Shown: positions 6,459 through 7,643 of the stretch, piece by piece
Numbering within the stretch: the first letter of the stretch is position 1
How the letters are laid out: each line of letters starts with the position of its first letter
Assembly (NCBI GenBank): GCA_937876495.1
Contig: CALEGL010000238.1
Span: 1-7,643, forward strand
DNA length: 7,643 nucleotides
From: an uncultured Bifidobacterium sp.
GTDB taxonomy: Bacteria > Actinomycetota > Actinomycetes > Actinomycetales > Bifidobacteriaceae
Direction: 5' to 3'
The notes under the pieces: model-generated
Told to the model about the DNA's origin: nothing
The model's input: the letters and a program-made list of their open reading frames with translations, nothing else
Databases searched by the model: none
Position numbers and translations under genes: made by a program

Positions 6459-7340
6459 TCAGTCGCAGCCGCAGTCTCCTGGACGCGTGTCGCCTTTCCC
6501 GTCGTCCTTCCGGCCCACCTGGCGAAGGTAGTCCTCGGTCTCGCGCACCAGCTGCTCGGCCTGCACGGTTCCCGGCGAGGCGACATGGCGCGCGTGGCTC
6601 GCCCTGTCGTAGTCGGTCTCCAGACGACCGACGTATTCGGCGAGCTCGTCGTTGCAGCGGGTGAGCACGGATGCCTGCGCACGCCACTCCTCGGCACGAC
6701 TCGCCAGATCCCCCTGGTCGAGGTCGGCGCCCAGCACGCAGGAGAGCCCGTCAAGCATCTGAAGCGTGCCCTGGGGGCATTCGTCGCTGCCCAGGTATTT
6801 GGGGACGGACACCCACATCGTGGTGGTGTCGAGGCCCTCCTCATGGGCCATGTCGTCCAGCACCGTGGGAATGCCCACGGGTCCGTTGTACTCCCGGTCC
6901 ATGTCGCAGGTGCAGTGGGAGTCCGACACGTCCAGCGGGAGCGGGCGCGTATGAGGGCAGTCGGCGAACATCGATCCCAGGGTGACGATTCTGTCCACAT
7001 CGAGCTCCTCGGCTATCCGAAGGCTCTGACGGCAGTATTCGATCCAGCGGTAGTTGGGTTCGGGGGCGATCTGGGCGAACACACGGCCAGCCCCGCCGAG
7101 GTCGATCTCGTAGAAGGTCGTCTGGGGCCAGATGATCCGAGCGCGTCCTGTGACATGGCACATCATGGGGCGTGCGACCTGATAGTCGTAGTAGCCGTCG
7201 CAACGGATGTGGCGCACCTCGCGGGACTCGTAGCGTGCGACGAGATGGCGCACGACGTTCGTCGCCGACTGGCACGCGTCGTTCCATCCCTCGAAGGCCG
7301 CGATCAGCGTCGTCCTCGGATCTCTCCCGTCAGCACCCAT
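6459..7340 (-). CDS. PAC2 family protein (proteasome-assembly-chaperone-like)
   Basis: Matches the actinobacterial PAC2 family, named for a eukaryotic proteasome assembly chaperone but of unsettled role in bacteria. Family landmarks, numbered from ATG 7340 (293 residues): IAAFEGWNDACQSA (13-26), VTLGSMFADCPHTRPLP (119-135), NGPVGIPTVLDDMA (152-165), MWVSVPKYLG (175-184), and an acidic C-terminal helical segment DELAEYVGRLETDYDR (231-246). It has 12 cysteines, including CTC at 143-145 and CGC at 290-292 close to the C-terminus. Upstream in-frame GTG (7361), TTG (7349) and GTG (7346) are possible starts, but none has a ribosome binding site. ATG 7340 has none either, but TACATT lies seven bases upstream, fitting a leaderless transcript. 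No signal peptide or membrane span. Its plus-strand neighbours are uppP (convergent) and tRNA genes (divergent), which give no functional hint. Confidence 0.9.
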   Translation of the reverse strand: MGADGRDPRTTLIAAFEGWNDACQSATNVVRHLVARYESREVRHIRCDGYYDYQVARPMMCHVTGRARIIWPQTTFYEIDLGGAGRVFAQIAPEPNYRWIEYCRQSLRIAEELDVDRIVTLGSMFADCPHTRPLPLDVSDSHCTCDMDREYNGPVGIPTVLDDMAHEEGLDTTTMWVSVPKYLGSDECPQGTLQMLDGLSCVLGADLDQGDLASRAEEWRAQASVLTRCNDELAEYVGRLETDYDRASHARHVASPGTVQAEQLVRETEDYLRQVGRKDDGKGDTRPGDCGCD

Positions 7341-7347
7341 AGGCACC

Positions 7348-7353
7348 AATGTA
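7348..7353 (-). promoter_or_regulatory. Candidate -10 for a leaderless PAC2 transcript
   Basis: On the minus strand TACATT fits the actinobacterial -10 pattern TANNNT and ends seven bases before ATG 7340. Transcription would then start at or next to the A of the start codon, which would explain the absence of a Shine-Dalgarno sequence. No good -35 is visible. Tentative. Confidence 0.35.
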
Positions 7354-7447
7354 ACCGGCACGGCCCGGAGAAGGCCTGACGCCGCCCGTCTTCAGCCATC
7401 GGTGAATGGTTCCGACGCCACCGCGCCGGACGACGCGACACGCGCAT

Positions 7448-7476
7448 TTGCCACAACAGGGGTTGTCGTTTACAGT
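7448..7476 (+). promoter_or_regulatory. Promoter of the tRNA gene cluster
   Basis: TTGCCA (-35, 7448-7453) and TACAGT (-10, 7471-7476) are separated by an optimal 17 bp, with the first tRNA base 36 bp beyond the -10. This is the best sigma-70-type promoter in the window and suits strong tRNA transcription. The spacer contains a small dyad, ACAAC-AGGG-GTTGT (7453-7466). Confidence 0.75.
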
Positions 7477-7512
7477 AGTGCCTCGTGCTTCGGCGGCCAG
7501 CCGGAGAGCATC

Positions 7513-7585
7513 GCGGACATAGCTTAGTTGGTAAAGCGCGACCTTGCCAAGGTCGAGAGCGCGGGTTCGAGTCCCGTTGTCCGCT
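7513..7585 (+). tRNA. tRNA-Gly, anticodon GCC
   Basis: Complete 73-nt cloverleaf. Acceptor stem GCGGACA (7513-7519) pairs fully with TGTCCGC (7578-7584), with U as discriminator. D stem GCTT/AAGC (7522-7525, 7534-7537). Anticodon stem CGACC/GGTCG with loop TTGCCAA, giving anticodon GCC at 7546-7548, which reads GGC and GGU. T stem GCGGG/CCCGT (one G-U pair) with loop TTCGAGT. The 3' CCA is not encoded. It is probably the first gene of a tRNA operon driven by the promoter at 7448-7476, with the next tRNA starting 28 bases downstream. Confidence 0.97.
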
Positions 7586-7613
7586 CTAAGGTCCGAGGAG
7601 TTGACGACCTTAC

Positions 7614-7643
7614 GGTGGGTTAGCCAAGCGGTTAGGCAGCGGC
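7614..7643 (+). tRNA. 5' part of a second tRNA, probably tRNA-Cys
   Basis: Thirty bases fit the start of a tRNA: acceptor strand GGTGGGT (7614-7620), TA, D stem GCC/GGC (7623-7625, 7635-7637) around AAGCGGTTA, then A and the anticodon-stem strand GCGGC reaching the window end. The anticodon is not present. The GGTGG start and the GCGGC stem resemble actinobacterial tRNA-Cys(GCA), and the order Gly(GCC)-Cys(GCA)-Val(GAC) is common in actinobacteria, so Cys is the most likely identity. That identity is inference. Confidence 0.65.

Noticed and set aside
7341..7361. Seven-codon N-terminal extension of the PAC2 protein from GTG 7361
   Set aside because: No ribosome binding site precedes it, and it would overlap the TACATT element; ATG 7340 is preferred, though not proven.

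Overview
The window looks like a piece of a high-G+C Bifidobacterium (or close Bifidobacteriaceae) chromosome. The grounds are protein-level resemblance to bifidobacterial transketolase, HrcA, second DnaJ, fructosamine-kinase-like and PAC2 proteins, very GC-rich third codon positions, and the CIRCE-hrcA-dnaJ arrangement next to tkt. Both ends cut through genes: transketolase on the left, a tRNA on the right. The left 57 bases also carry what look like base-call errors, so the window is probably a whole small contig.

Layout: a 3'-truncated transketolase gene (tkt, minus strand, 1-1812) is followed by a 361-bp divergent intergenic region with a CIRCE operator at 2069-2095. Next comes a two-gene plus-strand operon, hrcA (2174-3238) and dnaJ (3289-4434, GTG start). 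A fructosamine-kinase-family gene (minus, 4471-5265) converges on dnaJ. A 221-bp divergent region with a 16-bp perfect palindrome separates it from uppP (plus, 5487-6350), which converges on a PAC2-family gene (minus, 6459-7340). The right end holds a well-formed promoter (TTGCCA - 17 bp - TACAGT), a complete tRNA-Gly(GCC) and the first 30 nt of another tRNA, probably tRNA-Cys.

Function: tkt serves the pentose-phosphate/fructose-6-phosphate phosphoketolase route central to bifidobacterial sugar metabolism. HrcA represses class I heat-shock genes through CIRCE, and the operator in front of its own gene implies autoregulation of hrcA-dnaJ. The fructosamine-kinase-like protein (possible repair of glycated amines), UppP (undecaprenyl-phosphate recycling) and the PAC2 protein are single housekeeping or accessory genes, with no clear operon link to the chaperone pair.

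I found no phage, transposon, CRISPR, toxin-antitoxin or defence system, and nothing I would call a new system. The points worth a second look are local: a Glu replacing the metal-binding Asp in transketolase, an N-lobe-short fructosamine kinase, a PAC2 protein with two CxC motifs and a possible leaderless start, a candidate leader peptide before tkt, two small dyads in promoter regions, and artefactual sequence at the left edge.
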